NCBI RefSeq assembly: GCF_020884795.1
Contig: NZ_BBZF01000024.1
Coordinates: forward strand, 1-62,941
Origin: Micromonospora okii
GTDB lineage: Bacteria > Actinomycetota > Actinomycetes > Mycobacteriales > Micromonosporaceae
Direction of reading: 5' to 3'
DNA length: 62,941 nucleotides
The position numbers were made by a program, and so were the translations under genes. The stretch's first letter is position 1, and every line of letters starts with the position of its first letter. Positions 16,379-25,367 of the stretch are shown piece by piece. Under the pieces are notes generated by a model. The model was given only the letters and a program-made list of their open reading frames with translations. It did not search any database and was not told where the DNA came from.

Positions 16379-17185
16379 TCAGGCGGGGACGGCGGCGCGG
16401 CCCCTGGCGACGACGTGCCGCTCGCGGGCGACCACCGGCATCTCGCGCGTCCGGTCGGCGACGTCGGTCACCCCGGGCACCAGCGGCTGCTCCTGCGCGA
16501 CGGCGGGTGCGGTCGCCGCCAACGCCTCGTCCCGGAGGCTGCCCGCCGCCACTGCGGCCTGCTCGGCGGCCCGCCACGCGGCCTCCTCCCGTCGCCGGGC
16601 GAGCTGGTGCCGGGCGCGCAGGTGGTCCCGTACGGCGCGGCGCAGCACCAGCTCCTGCTCGACCGGGTGCAGCCGGGGATCCCATCCGCCCCGGTGCGCG
16701 AACACGTCGCTGAGCTGCTCCTCCGACAGCTCCCGACGCCGGTACGCCTCCAGCGCGGCCCGGTGCAGGTAGCGCTCGCGGTCGGCGTACTCGGCGGGGC
16801 TGCGCTCGGTGTTCGGTCGGGGGAGCAGGGCGGCGGCGGAGAGCCGACGGACGTCCGCCTCGGCGGTCTCGTACGCCTGCCAGTCGGCCTCGACCTCCTC
16901 CTGCGCGGAGAGCCACTCGGCCCGGAGCCGCTGGGCGGTGGCCGCCGCCCGCTGCGCCGCCGTCGCCACCTCCTCGGCGTAGCGGCGGCGTTCCCGCTCC
17001 TCCTCCGCCTGTTCCAGCAGGCTCGGCATGGCCGCCTCGCGGACGCGCCCGGCCACCGCGGAGCGCAGGAGGTTCGGCCGCAGGACCAGGCCGGCCACCG
17101 CGACGGCGACGACGCCGAGGAGGGCCAGCCAGATCACGGCGGCCAGCGGTACGTCGAGCAGGACTGAGGAGAGCGCGGTCTGCAT
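16379..17185 (-). CDS. Single-pass membrane protein with long coiled-coil domain, function unknown
   Basis: This 268-residue protein has an N-terminal hydrophobic segment (~14-36, AAVIWLALLGVVAVAVAGLVL). A long Glu/Arg/Ala-rich helical region follows (EEERERRRYAEEVATAAQRA), then an arginine-rich helical domain and a disordered tail. I chose ATG 17185 because GAGG sits seven bases upstream; a GTG three codons earlier has no site. The family is not recognised. It could be a scaffold or stress protein of the inner membrane. Confidence 0.7.
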   Translation of the reverse strand: MQTALSSVLLDVPLAAVIWLALLGVVAVAVAGLVLRPNLLRSAVAGRVREAAMPSLLEQAEEERERRRYAEEVATAAQRAAATAQRLRAEWLSAQEEVEADWQAYETAEADVRRLSAAALLPRPNTERSPAEYADRERYLHRAALEAYRRRELSEEQLSDVFAHRGGWDPRLHPVEQELVLRRAVRDHLRARHQLARRREEAAWRAAEQAAVAAGSLRDEALAATAPAVAQEQPLVPGVTDVADRTREMPVVARERHVVARGRAAVPA

Positions 17186-17419
17186 GGGGAGCACCTCGGA
17201 GGGGACGACGTGGACTGACGGTCGGGCCCGCCGTGCGGGCCGGTGGCCGCCTCGACCGGTGCGCGACGGTCCTCGCCGGCCGTCAGCGCCGAGGGCGGCG
17301 GCGGGCGGGGTCGTCGGGGGCGCGGGAGGGCGCGGCCGTCGGCGGGCTCGCGGGAAGCCGACGCGGTGCCGGGGCGGCGCGATGCCGACGCGGACCGGGT
17401 CGGGCGGAAGCGGCCCGGG

Positions 17420-17830
17420 TCAGTGCCGGGGAGGGCCGCGACGGACGACGGTGCCGCCGATCGGGTCGACGGCGGGGTGGTCGACCGGGACGGCAGCCGC
17501 GCCGGCCGCCGCCGGGGCGGGCGCCGGGTGCCGGGCGTCGTCGGGGGTCGGTCGGGCGGCCGGGGCGCTGTGCGGCTCGACGGCCGGGCCGGACCCGGGG
17601 CGCAGCGCGTCCACCCGGCTGGTCACCACGGCGGGGCGGGCCAGATCGGCGGCGGAGGCGGGGGTGGTCGTCACGGCGGAGACCCCGCCGAGACCGACCG
17701 CGAGGACGAGGGCGGTCAGCGCGAGGCGACCCAGCTCCCGGAAGCGGCGCAGCGTCGCCTGCCACGACGGGCGTGGCAGGCGCGGCGTCCCCGACCGGGC
17801 GGGGCGGGCGAACGCTACGGACTGCACCAC
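17420..17830 (-). CDS. Small secreted Pro/Ala-rich protein
   Basis: This 136-residue protein has a Sec-type signal sequence: basic residues up to ~35, a hydrophobic core LALTALVLAVGLGGVSAV and a probable signal-peptidase site after PASA near residue 59. The mature part (~75 residues) is rich in Pro, Ala, His and Val, with no cysteines or known domain. GTG 17830 has only a weak ribosome site. I see no convincing gene between it and 17186, only GC-rich sequence with a short GGCCCGC/GCGGGCC hairpin near 17225. Confidence 0.55.
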   Translation of the reverse strand: MVQSVAFARPARSGTPRLPRPSWQATLRRFRELGRLALTALVLAVGLGGVSAVTTTPASAADLARPAVVTSRVDALRPGSGPAVEPHSAPAARPTPDDARHPAPAPAAAGAAAVPVDHPAVDPIGGTVVRRGPPRH

Positions 17831-17966
17831 ACCAACCTATCCGCGTTCCGCAGCGCCCGCATCCCGGACGCCGCGCGGGTGGGGTGAGCCGGACCACCCG
17901 TCGCTGTGGACGGACGCGCCCCCGTGGGCGGCGACCCGGCGCGCGGCTGGATCCCCGCCCACGGTG

Positions 17967-18939
17967 TCACTCGGCACGCAGGCCCTCGGGACGAGTCAGC
18001 CGCCAGAGGAGCGGCAGGCTCGCGCCGGTCACCAGCAGCACCAACCCGCCGCCGAGGCCGACCCCCGTGGCGACCGCCGGCCAGCTCACCGAGATCGGCG
18101 AGCCGACCATGCGCAGCAGCACCGTCCCGAGGCCCAGCCCGAAGACGACCGCGAGGCCTAGCCCGATCAGCACCGGTACCGCCGCCTGCCACAGCACCGA
18201 CCAGCCCAGCGCGCGGCGAGGGGTGCCGACCGCGACCAGCATGGCCAGCAGCCGGCGGCGCTCCCGCAACTGCTCCAACATGCCGACCAGCATGCTCGTG
18301 CCGATCAGCAGCAGCGTCACCACCACGCCGACGACCATGCCGCGCCGGACGTTGACGAACTGGGTGGACCGGCGCTCGCCAGGCGGCATCTCGGCGAGGA
18401 AGACGTCCCCGTCCGCGCAGGCGTCGAGCCGGGCGTACTCGGCCAGCGCGGCGCAGTCGCCGATCCGCACCTTGGCGAACGAGGAGAACTGCCCGTCGGG
18501 CTGCTCCTCGCCGATCGCCAGTGTCGTCAGCGTCCCCACGGTGCGGGTGACGCCCTGGGACGCGGCCAGCCGGGCCAGCGCGTCGCCGGGATCGGAGGAC
18601 AACCACGACGAGGACCATCAGGACGGGGCTGAACTCCTCGCTCGGCGGCCCGCCGCCGAACCGGTCGATCCGCGCCGCCTCCGTCAGGGTGTCGCTGCCC
18701 AGGTAGAAGGCCAACTCGTGCGGGCCGGTGAGGCCCTGCGCCCCGATCGTGCCGGTCACCCGGGCGCCGCCGAGCCGGGGTGCGACCAGCGGGCCGTCGG
18801 GAGAACCGAGCAGGTCCCGCAGGGCCGGGGAGACGACCACCTCGCCGGCCACCGGCAGCCGGTCCAGCCCGGGCGGCACCGGCGCCGCCGGCCCCTCGGC
18901 GCGGAGGATCCGCCCGCGCACCGGGCGCTCCCGGAACAC
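17967..18939 (-). pseudogene. Decayed FtsX-family ABC transporter permease
   Basis: Two fragments in different frames together resemble an actinobacterial FtsX/MacB-like permease. The part from 18939 to ~18600 carries an extracytoplasmic segment (VSPALRDLLGS, LTGPHELAFYLGSDTLTEAA) and the start of a helix (SPVLMVLVVVV). The part from 18602 to 17967 carries a second outer domain and the last three membrane helices, ending TRPEGLRAE. The N-terminus and the helices expected between the fragments are missing, so there is both an internal deletion and a frame change. No ATPase partner is adjacent. The 5' edge abuts the terminator of the next gene. Confidence 0.75.
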
Positions 18940-18940
18940 G

Positions 18941-18970
18941 GCGGGGCCCTCCCGGTGGGAAGGGCCCCGC
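18941..18970 (-). terminator. Terminator hairpin of the WXG/Gly-Pro-rich gene
   Basis: GCGGGGCCCT (18941-18950) pairs perfectly with AGGGCCCCGC (18961-18970), with a further CCC/GGG inside. It lies 25 bases past the stop of the 18996-20258 gene and marks one border of the secretion locus. Confidence 0.7.
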
Positions 18971-18995
18971 GCCGTACGGGTGGAAGGAGGGACGG

Positions 18996-20258
18996 TCAGC
19001 TCGCGCCGAGCACCGGTGGGGCTCCCGTCTCGCCGTCGCTCCACACCATCTCGTCCTCGGTCAGCCAGGTCAGCCGCTCGTCGGAGTCGTCCTCGCCGGT
19101 CCGCCCGGCCCCGCCGAGCACGCCCGCCCGGTTGGCGGCCCCGTTGTTGGCACCGTTGCCGCCGAACCGGCCCACGCTCGTGGCGGGGCGGTGCTCGGTC
19201 ATCGGCGGGCCGCCGGCCGGCTTCGCCGCCATCGGCGCGGCGGCGCGCGTCGACCCGGCCAGCGAGCCGGTGCCGCCGCCGAGCACGCCGCCGGCCGGTG
19301 CTCCGGGGCGCGCGCCGAAGAGCAGGCCCGCACCGGCGCCGGCCGCCGCCGTGGCGGTCGCCCCGCCCAGCCCGACCCCGCCGGTGGTGCCGCCGGTGGG
19401 CGGCGTGCCCCCGAGCACCGGGTCGGCCCCGGCGAGGGACGTACCCGGGTCGGTGCCCGCGCCCGGCGTGGTGCCCGGGCCGTTGTGGACCGGACCCGGG
19501 CCCGGGTGCGTGCCGCCGGGCTCCACACCCGACAGCACCGTCCCGTTGCCCGGCCCCGGCCCGTGCAGGACGGCCTGCGGGTCGGGCGCGGTCTTCCCGT
19601 CGCGGCGCGGGCTGCCCTTCCTGCTGTTCGGCGCGGACCCCGGCTTGCGGGCCCCGGGGCCGGTGGACGGGGTCGACGGGGTGGTGTTCGGGTCGTACGG
19701 CAGGTCCCGGTCCGGCTTCGGCGGGTCGACCAGCCGGCCGTACGCGGAGAGGTCGTAGCCGGCGGCCAGCTCGGCCACCACCTTCACCATCCGCTTGTGG
19801 GCGCGCTCCTGCTCCGCCTTGTCCTGCTGGTGGCCCATGATGCCGCCGACGATCGCGCCGGGCAGGCCGAAGGTCACACCGCCCTTGACCGCCCCGGAGA
19901 CCGCCTGGTCGTGGTCGTCGGTCTCTTCGGGGCTCTCCGCCTCCTTCTTGGCGGTGCGCAGGTGGGTGGCCATCAGCGTCAGGCCCTGGCGGACGTCGGC
20001 CATCCCCTCGGAGAGGGTGGTCGAGTAGTCGACGACCAGCGACAGCCGCCGCTGGAACTCCCGCCCGGCGTCCCCCGTCCAGCCGTTGGCCAGCTTGTCG
20101 AGGTCGCCCCTGAGGTCGCGGGCGAGGTCGTCGAGGGTGCCCTTCATGGAGTTCCACTTGGCGGCCAGCCCGTCGATCTGGGCGGGGTCGCCGGCGTTCA
20201 CGGCCTCGTACAGCTTTTCGTGGCTGACGTGCTCGTAGCGCGCCGTGTACTCAGACAC
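18996..20258 (-). CDS. Long WXG100-type T7SS substrate with Gly/Pro-rich region and acidic C-terminal motif
   Basis: In this 420-residue protein, residues 1-~120 form a WXG100/PPE-like helical domain with a W-x-G turn (NGWTGDAGREF, ~58-68). Residues ~125-160 contain a glycine-rich hydrophobic stretch. Residues ~180-385 are Pro/Gly/Thr-rich and probably disordered. The end, TWLTEDEMVWSDGETGAPPV, is almost shared with the 34227-35561 protein at the other end of the locus. It overlaps the upstream small partner gene by 8 bp. It is probably exported by the adjacent ESX machinery as a heterodimer with that partner (inference). Confidence 0.78.
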   Translation of the reverse strand: MSEYTARYEHVSHEKLYEAVNAGDPAQIDGLAAKWNSMKGTLDDLARDLRGDLDKLANGWTGDAGREFQRRLSLVVDYSTTLSEGMADVRQGLTLMATHLRTAKKEAESPEETDDHDQAVSGAVKGGVTFGLPGAIVGGIMGHQQDKAEQERAHKRMVKVVAELAAGYDLSAYGRLVDPPKPDRDLPYDPNTTPSTPSTGPGARKPGSAPNSRKGSPRRDGKTAPDPQAVLHGPGPGNGTVLSGVEPGGTHPGPGPVHNGPGTTPGAGTDPGTSLAGADPVLGGTPPTGGTTGGVGLGGATATAAAGAGAGLLFGARPGAPAGGVLGGGTGSLAGSTRAAAPMAAKPAGGPPMTEHRPATSVGRFGGNGANNGAANRAGVLGGAGRTGEDDSDERLTWLTEDEMVWSDGETGAPPVLGAS

Positions 20259-20619
20259 GAGGGGCCTCCTTCCCGCCGAGCGCGTCGTCGACGCCGCCGA
20301 GGGCGGCGGCGATGTCGGCGGAGTTGGCCGCGTTGCGCGCCTCGGTGGTGCGGTAGTTGTTCAGGATCGTGCTGGTCGCGCTCTGCGCCGCCCGCACGGC
20401 GTCGCGGAGCCGCTCGACCTGCTGGCTGTAGGTCTGGTGCAGCTCGGAGTAGCGCCGGGCGTTGCTGGTCGCGTCGGCGAACGTGCCCAGCTCCGGTGGC
20501 CGGCACTGCATCTCGGCGGTGAGCTTCCTGAGCACGGCTTCGGCCTCGCTGAGCCGGCCGGCCAACCGCCGGTGGAAGTCCTCTAGGGACAGTACGTCTA
20601 CTGTCGTGCGCCCGGTCAT
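20251..20619 (-). CDS. Small helical ESX-associated partner protein
   Basis: This 122-residue, mostly helical protein has heptad-like spacing (FHRRLAGRLSEAEAVLRKLT, then RYSELHQTYSQQVERLRDAV) and a C-terminal YRTTEARN segment resembling the YxxxD/E secretion signal of Esx proteins. There is no W-x-G. Its stop overlaps the start of the long WXG protein by 8 bp, as expected for a cosecreted pair. The function is inferred from this arrangement. Confidence 0.72.
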   Translation of the reverse strand: MTGRTTVDVLSLEDFHRRLAGRLSEAEAVLRKLTAEMQCRPPELGTFADATSNARRYSELHQTYSQQVERLRDAVRAAQSATSTILNNYRTTEARNAANSADIAAALGGVDDALGGKEAPRV

Positions 20620-20714
20620 GGCAGCATCCCCGTGGTCCTTGTCGACAACCGCTGGTGAGGATCAGGTTAGTGGACGGCGGCCAACCCGGGCGACCCGTGG
20701 AGAGCGTCTCCTGG

Positions 20715-22316
20715 TCAACGGTCGGTGGCGGGTGCCCCGGTGGCCCCGGTCGTTGCGGTGCCCGCCGCCCGGTTCGGCCCGCCGCTCGCCTTTCCGGGGC
20801 CCGGGCTCGCCTCTCCACCGCCCGGGCTCGCCTTCCCCGCTTCAGGGCTCGCCTTTCCCGCGTCCGGGCTCGTCTCCCCGGCCGGCGGGCGGCGGCCCGC
20901 CGTCGGGGCGCCCGGGGCGAAGTAGGCCAGGGCGTCCTCCCGCTCCAGGGTGGGCCCCGTCGGGATCAGCGACAGCAGCGACGCGGGTACCGCCAGCGGG
21001 GTGACCCCGCCGTACCCGAGGGCGGTCAGCGCGTCGCCCGAGCGGGTGCCCAGCGGGTAGCGCACCCCCTGGGCGCTGATCAGGTAGACCGTCGAGCCCG
21101 GCGCGCCGGCGCCGCCCTCCCCGGAGCCCGGGGCGGCCTGGGCCAGCACGCCCCTGCCGCCGGGCAGCAGCACCTGCTCGGCGGTGCGGACCGCGTCGCG
21201 GTCGCCCTGCCGCGCCGGCGTCGTCGCGGGGCTGGTCAGCTCGGCCGGCATCCGGTCGAAGACCTCCAGCGTGGTGGTGGGCGGCGCCCCGGCGGCGGCC
21301 TTCCGGTAGGTGGCGCAGAGCACCGTGCGGCCCGTCTGGGCCGGGTGCAGCGTCGGAAGTGCCCTGGGGGTCCCCTCCGGCTCCACCCGCTGCCGGGTCA
21401 GCAGCCCGCCCGCCTGGTCCGGGGTGATGTCGGTGACCTGGCCGCCGTCGCGCAGCAGGAGCAGGGCGGTGACCTCGCCGATCGAGGCCAGCCCCTCCCG
21501 GGTCAGCACGTAGTGCTGGCCGGCGGCCCGGAAGACGTCGCCGACGCGGGCCGGCCCGTCGCCCACCGTCCGAGCGCTGGCCTCCCCCTCGCCGGCGATG
21601 TCGGGCTCGCGCAGCACCGGCCCCGCCGGCACGGCGTTGAGGAGCTGCTCGCCGACGGTGAGCGCCGGGGCGCCGGCCATCCGCAGCGCGGCGGTCGCCT
21701 GGTCCCCGCCGGCGATCCGCAGCCGGGCGTCGCCGGTGAGCAGGTACCGCCCGCCGGCGACGGTGACCAGCACCGCCCGGTCGCCGAGCGGAACGCCGCC
21801 GGAGAGCGGCCGGTCGATCACCAGGTGGGTGGTGGAGCGACGCGGGTCGGCCGGGTTCGGCACGTCGCAGACCGACCAGGGCAGCCCGATCAGGGACTTC
21901 CGTTCGGGCAGCGCATCCGGGGCGCCGACGATGCCGACGGTACGCCCGCGCGGCCGGTCCGCGATGGACGCCCGCGACATGGTCCGCACCGCCGGCTCCG
22001 CCTCGTTGAGGATCAGCCGCGCCGAGGCGTAGTTGAGGGTCGGGTGCAGCAGGCCGTCGACGTAGACGTACGTCGCCCCGGTCTCCCGCTCGATGACCAG
22101 CGTGTTCGTCTCCAGCGGCGCGGAGTTGCCGGTGAGCTGGCCGTACGCGCCGACGCCGCCGAGCACCACCGCGGCGGCCACCACGCTGCCGACCACCGCG
22201 AGGCCGAGCCGCCGCATCGGCAGGTTGGTGGTCTCCGGGTCACCGGACAGCAGCGCGGAGACGATCCGGCGGGTGACGAAGCGGTACGCCTGCACCTGGT
22301 CGCGGCGGGTCCGCAT
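20715..22316 (-). CDS. eccB: Type VII secretion protein EccB
   Basis: This 533-residue core component has a cytoplasmic N-terminus with the EccB opening (TRRDQVQAYRFVTRRIVSAL), one membrane helix (~36-58) and a large extracytoplasmic R-repeat domain with the paired cysteines typical of EccB (WSVCDVP, TVLCATY). The last ~50 residues contain about five imperfect seven-residue repeats of the KASPxxG type. They are encoded by a tandem DNA repeat near 20800-20885 and look like a flexible cell-wall tail. It is divergent from eccE with a 146-bp promoter region between. Confidence 0.93.
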   Translation of the reverse strand: MRTRRDQVQAYRFVTRRIVSALLSGDPETTNLPMRRLGLAVVGSVVAAAVVLGGVGAYGQLTGNSAPLETNTLVIERETGATYVYVDGLLHPTLNYASARLILNEAEPAVRTMSRASIADRPRGRTVGIVGAPDALPERKSLIGLPWSVCDVPNPADPRRSTTHLVIDRPLSGGVPLGDRAVLVTVAGGRYLLTGDARLRIAGGDQATAALRMAGAPALTVGEQLLNAVPAGPVLREPDIAGEGEASARTVGDGPARVGDVFRAAGQHYVLTREGLASIGEVTALLLLRDGGQVTDITPDQAGGLLTRQRVEPEGTPRALPTLHPAQTGRTVLCATYRKAAAGAPPTTTLEVFDRMPAELTSPATTPARQGDRDAVRTAEQVLLPGGRGVLAQAAPGSGEGGAGAPGSTVYLISAQGVRYPLGTRSGDALTALGYGGVTPLAVPASLLSLIPTGPTLEREDALAYFAPGAPTAGRRPPAGETSPDAGKASPEAGKASPGGGEASPGPGKASGGPNRAAGTATTGATGAPATDR

Positions 22317-22462
22317 GACTTACCTCCGGCGGGGTGGGTCCGCGACGATCAGGTCCGAGCTCCGCCGCGGGCTTCCCTACGATAAGGGGCCGTCGGCCGC
22401 GGATCGGGAGCACCGCCCGCCCGCGCCGGCCCACCACGCCGCCGTCCAGGAGGGACGCACCG

Positions 22463-23659
22463 ATGACGCAGGTCCAGGCGCCACCCGGTCGTACGGCCAC
22501 CGGCCCGGTCGACCCGCCCGCCCTGCCGGCACCGCCGGACCGCGCGGTCGTTCCGGCCGACCGGCGCAGCCGGGGGCGGCTCGGCCCCGTCGTCGTCGGG
22601 CAGCTCGTCGTGGCGGAGCTGGCCGCCCTCGCCGTCTACGCCGCGCTCGGCGGCCCCCGCTGGCTGCTCGGCGTCGTCGCCACCCTCGCGGTGGCGGCGG
22701 TCGGCGCCGCCTTCGTCCGCCGGGGCGGGCGCTGGTGGTACGAGGACCTGCTGCTGCGCCGCCGGCTGCGCCGCCGCCGGGAGCGGGCCCGCACGGCGCT
22801 GGCCGGGACCGGTTCCGGCGATCCCCGGCTGGCGGCCCTGGCCCCGGAGCTGACCATCCTCGAACTGACCGAGCGGGGCACCCGGCTCGGCATCGGCCAG
22901 GACGGGCAGGGCTGGTTCGCCGCCGTGGCCCTGGACCCGCCCGCCGGGGCGCCCGCCGGCTCGGTCGAGGCGGCGACGGTGGACCGGGCGCTGGCCGTGC
23001 TGGCCGACTTCTCCGCCCCGGTCTCCCTCGTCCAGGTCGTCTCGCACACCCTGGTCTGGTACCCGGCGCCGGGCGCGCCCCCGGCCGCCCACCGCACCGT
23101 GTGGGTGGCCGTGCGGCTGTCCGTGCGGGACGCCCGGGGCGAGTCGGTGACCCGGGGCGGCGGGACGCTGGGCGTGCACCGGACCGTGTCCGCGGCGGTC
23201 GGCCGGCTCGGCAAGGCCCTGCGCGCCGCCGGCCTGGCCCACCGGGTGCTCGGCCGCGACGAGCTGCGCGCCGCCGTCGCCTCGGCGGCCGGCGTCGACC
23301 TGGCCTCCGCCTCGCAGGAGGAGACCTGGACCGGGCTGCAGGGCGGCGGTTGGACCCAGCGCTGCCTGGCCCTGCGCGCCCGCGCCGGGGTGCCCTGGGG
23401 CGCCCTGGTGGACGCGGTGACCGCGACCTCCGCCCCGTCGCACACCCTCGCCGCCGCGTTCCGCCCCGGCGACCGGCCGACCCCGCCGCTGCTGCGCGTC
23501 GCGGCCCCCGCCGAGCACGTCGAGGCGCTGGTCGAGGTGGTCCGGAACGTCGCGAGGCGGGGCGGCGTCCCGGCCCGCCCCCTGGACGGCGAGCACGGCC
23601 CGGGGGTCTACGCCACCGCCCCGGTGGCCCTGCGCGTCATCGACCACCGCGCCGACTGA
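22463..23659 (+). CDS. eccE: Type VII secretion protein EccE
   Basis: This 398-residue protein has two adjacent N-terminal membrane helices (~52-90, VVVGQLVVAELAALAVYAAL and LLGVVATLAVAAVGAAFV) followed by a basic stretch and a cytoplasmic domain, as in EccE of the ESX membrane complex. I chose ATG 22463 because AGGAGGGA is eight bases upstream. A TACGAT -10-like element lies at 22378-22383. It converges on eccD with an 18-bp-stem hairpin between them. Confidence 0.85.
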   Translation: MTQVQAPPGRTATGPVDPPALPAPPDRAVVPADRRSRGRLGPVVVGQLVVAELAALAVYAALGGPRWLLGVVATLAVAAVGAAFVRRGGRWWYEDLLLRRRLRRRRERARTALAGTGSGDPRLAALAPELTILELTERGTRLGIGQDGQGWFAAVALDPPAGAPAGSVEAATVDRALAVLADFSAPVSLVQVVSHTLVWYPAPGAPPAAHRTVWVAVRLSVRDARGESVTRGGGTLGVHRTVSAAVGRLGKALRAAGLAHRVLGRDELRAAVASAAGVDLASASQEETWTGLQGGGWTQRCLALRARAGVPWGALVDAVTATSAPSHTLAAAFRPGDRPTPPLLRVAAPAEHVEALVEVVRNVARRGGVPARPLDGEHGPGVYATAPVALRVIDHRAD

Positions 23660-23702
23660 CCACCGCGCCGACTGACCACCGCACGCGTGGCCACACCTCG
23701 TC

Positions 23703-23757
23703 GATCAAGAAGTTTGCGTCGGACGCCGGCCCGGTTCCTGACGCAAACTTCTTGATC
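23703..23757. terminator. Bidirectional terminator, 18-bp perfect stem
   Basis: GATCAAGAAGTTTGCGTC (23703-23720) and its exact reverse complement (23740-23757) enclose a 19-base loop between convergent eccE and eccD. It is unusually AT-rich for this genome, which suggests a mobile or dispersed terminator element. Confidence 0.75.
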
Positions 23758-23767
23758 AACAGGCAGG

Positions 23768-25165
23768 TCAGGGGCGGAGGTTGACGATCCAGCCGTAGAG
23801 GCCGCAGACCCAGACGGCCAGGGGGACCAGGGAGATGATCAGCAGGATCTCGACGATGTCGAGGAGGCGGCCCCAGACCGGGGAGATGCGCTTGCCCGCC
23901 ACGGTGAGCCCGTAGATCAGGCTGATCACGGCCACCACGACCAGGCCGCCGAGGACCACGCCCAGCCGGACCGCCGTGTCCCCGGCGGCGAAGGTGGCCG
24001 CCGCCGCCAGGCCCAGCCCGAGCGAGCCGGCCAGCAGCACCGGTACGCGCAGGGCGCGGCCGATGAACGGCCGGGCGCGCAGCAGCGACAGCAGGGCCAG
24101 CACCAGGCAGAGCAGCACCGCCGGCAGCCGGCCGTCGAGGGCGAGGACGATCTCCCCGCCCAGGACCAGCAGCGCCACCGTCCACAGCAGGGCGGCGAGG
24201 AACTCGTCGGCCCGCTCGCTGAGCCGCAGCACCCGGCGGCCGTCGACGCTCTCCGTGTCGGTCTTCAGGTCCTCCGGGCCGGTCGGGATGGACGGGACCG
24301 GCAGCCGGGCCAGCCGGTAGGCCGCCATCGGCAGGGCGGGCAGGGCGGCGAAGGCGACCGTGGCGACCACCGCGGCGGCGGCCGGAGCGCCGATCGAGAA
24401 CGCGAGGCTCACCACCGCGCCGAAGCCGACCGCCGCGCCCACGGCGATCGCGGCGAAGAACAGCGGCAGCCGGTCGCCGACCGCCAGCGCCGCGACCGCG
24501 CCGGAGACCACCACGGCGGTCGCCGCGAGCAGCACGTGCGGGCTCGCCAGCTCGGTCAGCGCCCGGTCGCCGGCCAGCACCAGCAGGCCGCCGATCGCGG
24601 CGTGCCCGATCCCGGCCAGGGCGAGCACCGAGCCGGTCCGGCTGTCCCCGGACGCCCGGGACAGCACCGCCGCGCTGACCACCAGGGCCACCGCGACCAG
24701 CAGGGCGGCGATCGCGCCGGGGAGCTGCGGCGGGCCCGCGAACAGCGCGGCCAGCCCGGCGGCGGAGAGCGCCGACGCGGCGAGGAGCACCGAGAACGAG
24801 CGGGTGGTGCCCACCTGCCAGCTTCCCGGGCGCTGGTTGGTCGCGGTGGCCACCGCGTCCACCACGTCGTCGAAGACGATCTCCGGGGCCGCCGCCGCGC
24901 GGGGGTTGAAGTAGAGCACCTCGCCGTCACGGATGCCGAGCTGCGCGGCGGTGCGGCCACCGTCGAGCGGCTGCCCGCCGAGCCGGGCCAGGCTCCAGCC
25001 GCCGTGCCGCACCCCCTCGTCGGCGAGGTCCTCCCCGGCGTACCGGAGCAGGGTCGGCAGCAGGTCGGCCAGCGGGACGTCGGCGGGGAGCGCGAGGTCC
25101 ATCCGGGTCCGGGGGGCCACGATGGTGATCCGGCTCAGGCCGCCGGTCGCCGTCTTCGTCGCCAC
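23768..25165 (-). CDS. eccD: Type VII secretion integral membrane protein EccD
   Basis: This 465-residue protein has a ubiquitin-like N-terminal domain (~10-110: RITIVAPRTRMDLALPADVP ... DGEVLYFNP) followed by about eleven membrane helices, the standard EccD channel-complex layout. GTG 25165 was chosen over an upstream in-frame start because GAGGAGG lies five bases before it. The divergent 202-bp interval to eccC carries two TACGAT boxes (about 25249 and 25264). Confidence 0.92.
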   Translation of the reverse strand: MATKTATGGLSRITIVAPRTRMDLALPADVPLADLLPTLLRYAGEDLADEGVRHGGWSLARLGGQPLDGGRTAAQLGIRDGEVLYFNPRAAAAPEIVFDDVVDAVATATNQRPGSWQVGTTRSFSVLLAASALSAAGLAALFAGPPQLPGAIAALLVAVALVVSAAVLSRASGDSRTGSVLALAGIGHAAIGGLLVLAGDRALTELASPHVLLAATAVVVSGAVAALAVGDRLPLFFAAIAVGAAVGFGAVVSLAFSIGAPAAAAVVATVAFAALPALPMAAYRLARLPVPSIPTGPEDLKTDTESVDGRRVLRLSERADEFLAALLWTVALLVLGGEIVLALDGRLPAVLLCLVLALLSLLRARPFIGRALRVPVLLAGSLGLGLAAAATFAAGDTAVRLGVVLGGLVVVAVISLIYGLTVAGKRISPVWGRLLDIVEILLIISLVPLAVWVCGLYGWIVNLRP

Positions 25166-25367
25166 TGTGGCCTCCTCGCGCTCGCCTACGCTCCACCGCA
25201 CCCGGGCGGCAGCGCACCGTGGGTCCACGACGCCCACGGGAGATTACCTACGATGGCGTCCACGTACGATGCCCACCCGACGGCCAGCGGTCGGCCGTCC
25301 TGGCCCCCGGGCCGCACGTCGCGCCGCGCCGGTCGGCGTCCGGGCCGCTTCTGGGGAGGAGACAGCC

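Noticed and set aside
20639..20648. TTGTCGACAA palindrome upstream of the 20251-20619 gene
   Set aside because: A 10-bp palindrome containing a SalI site is expected by chance; there is no second copy and no match to a known SOS or other operator.
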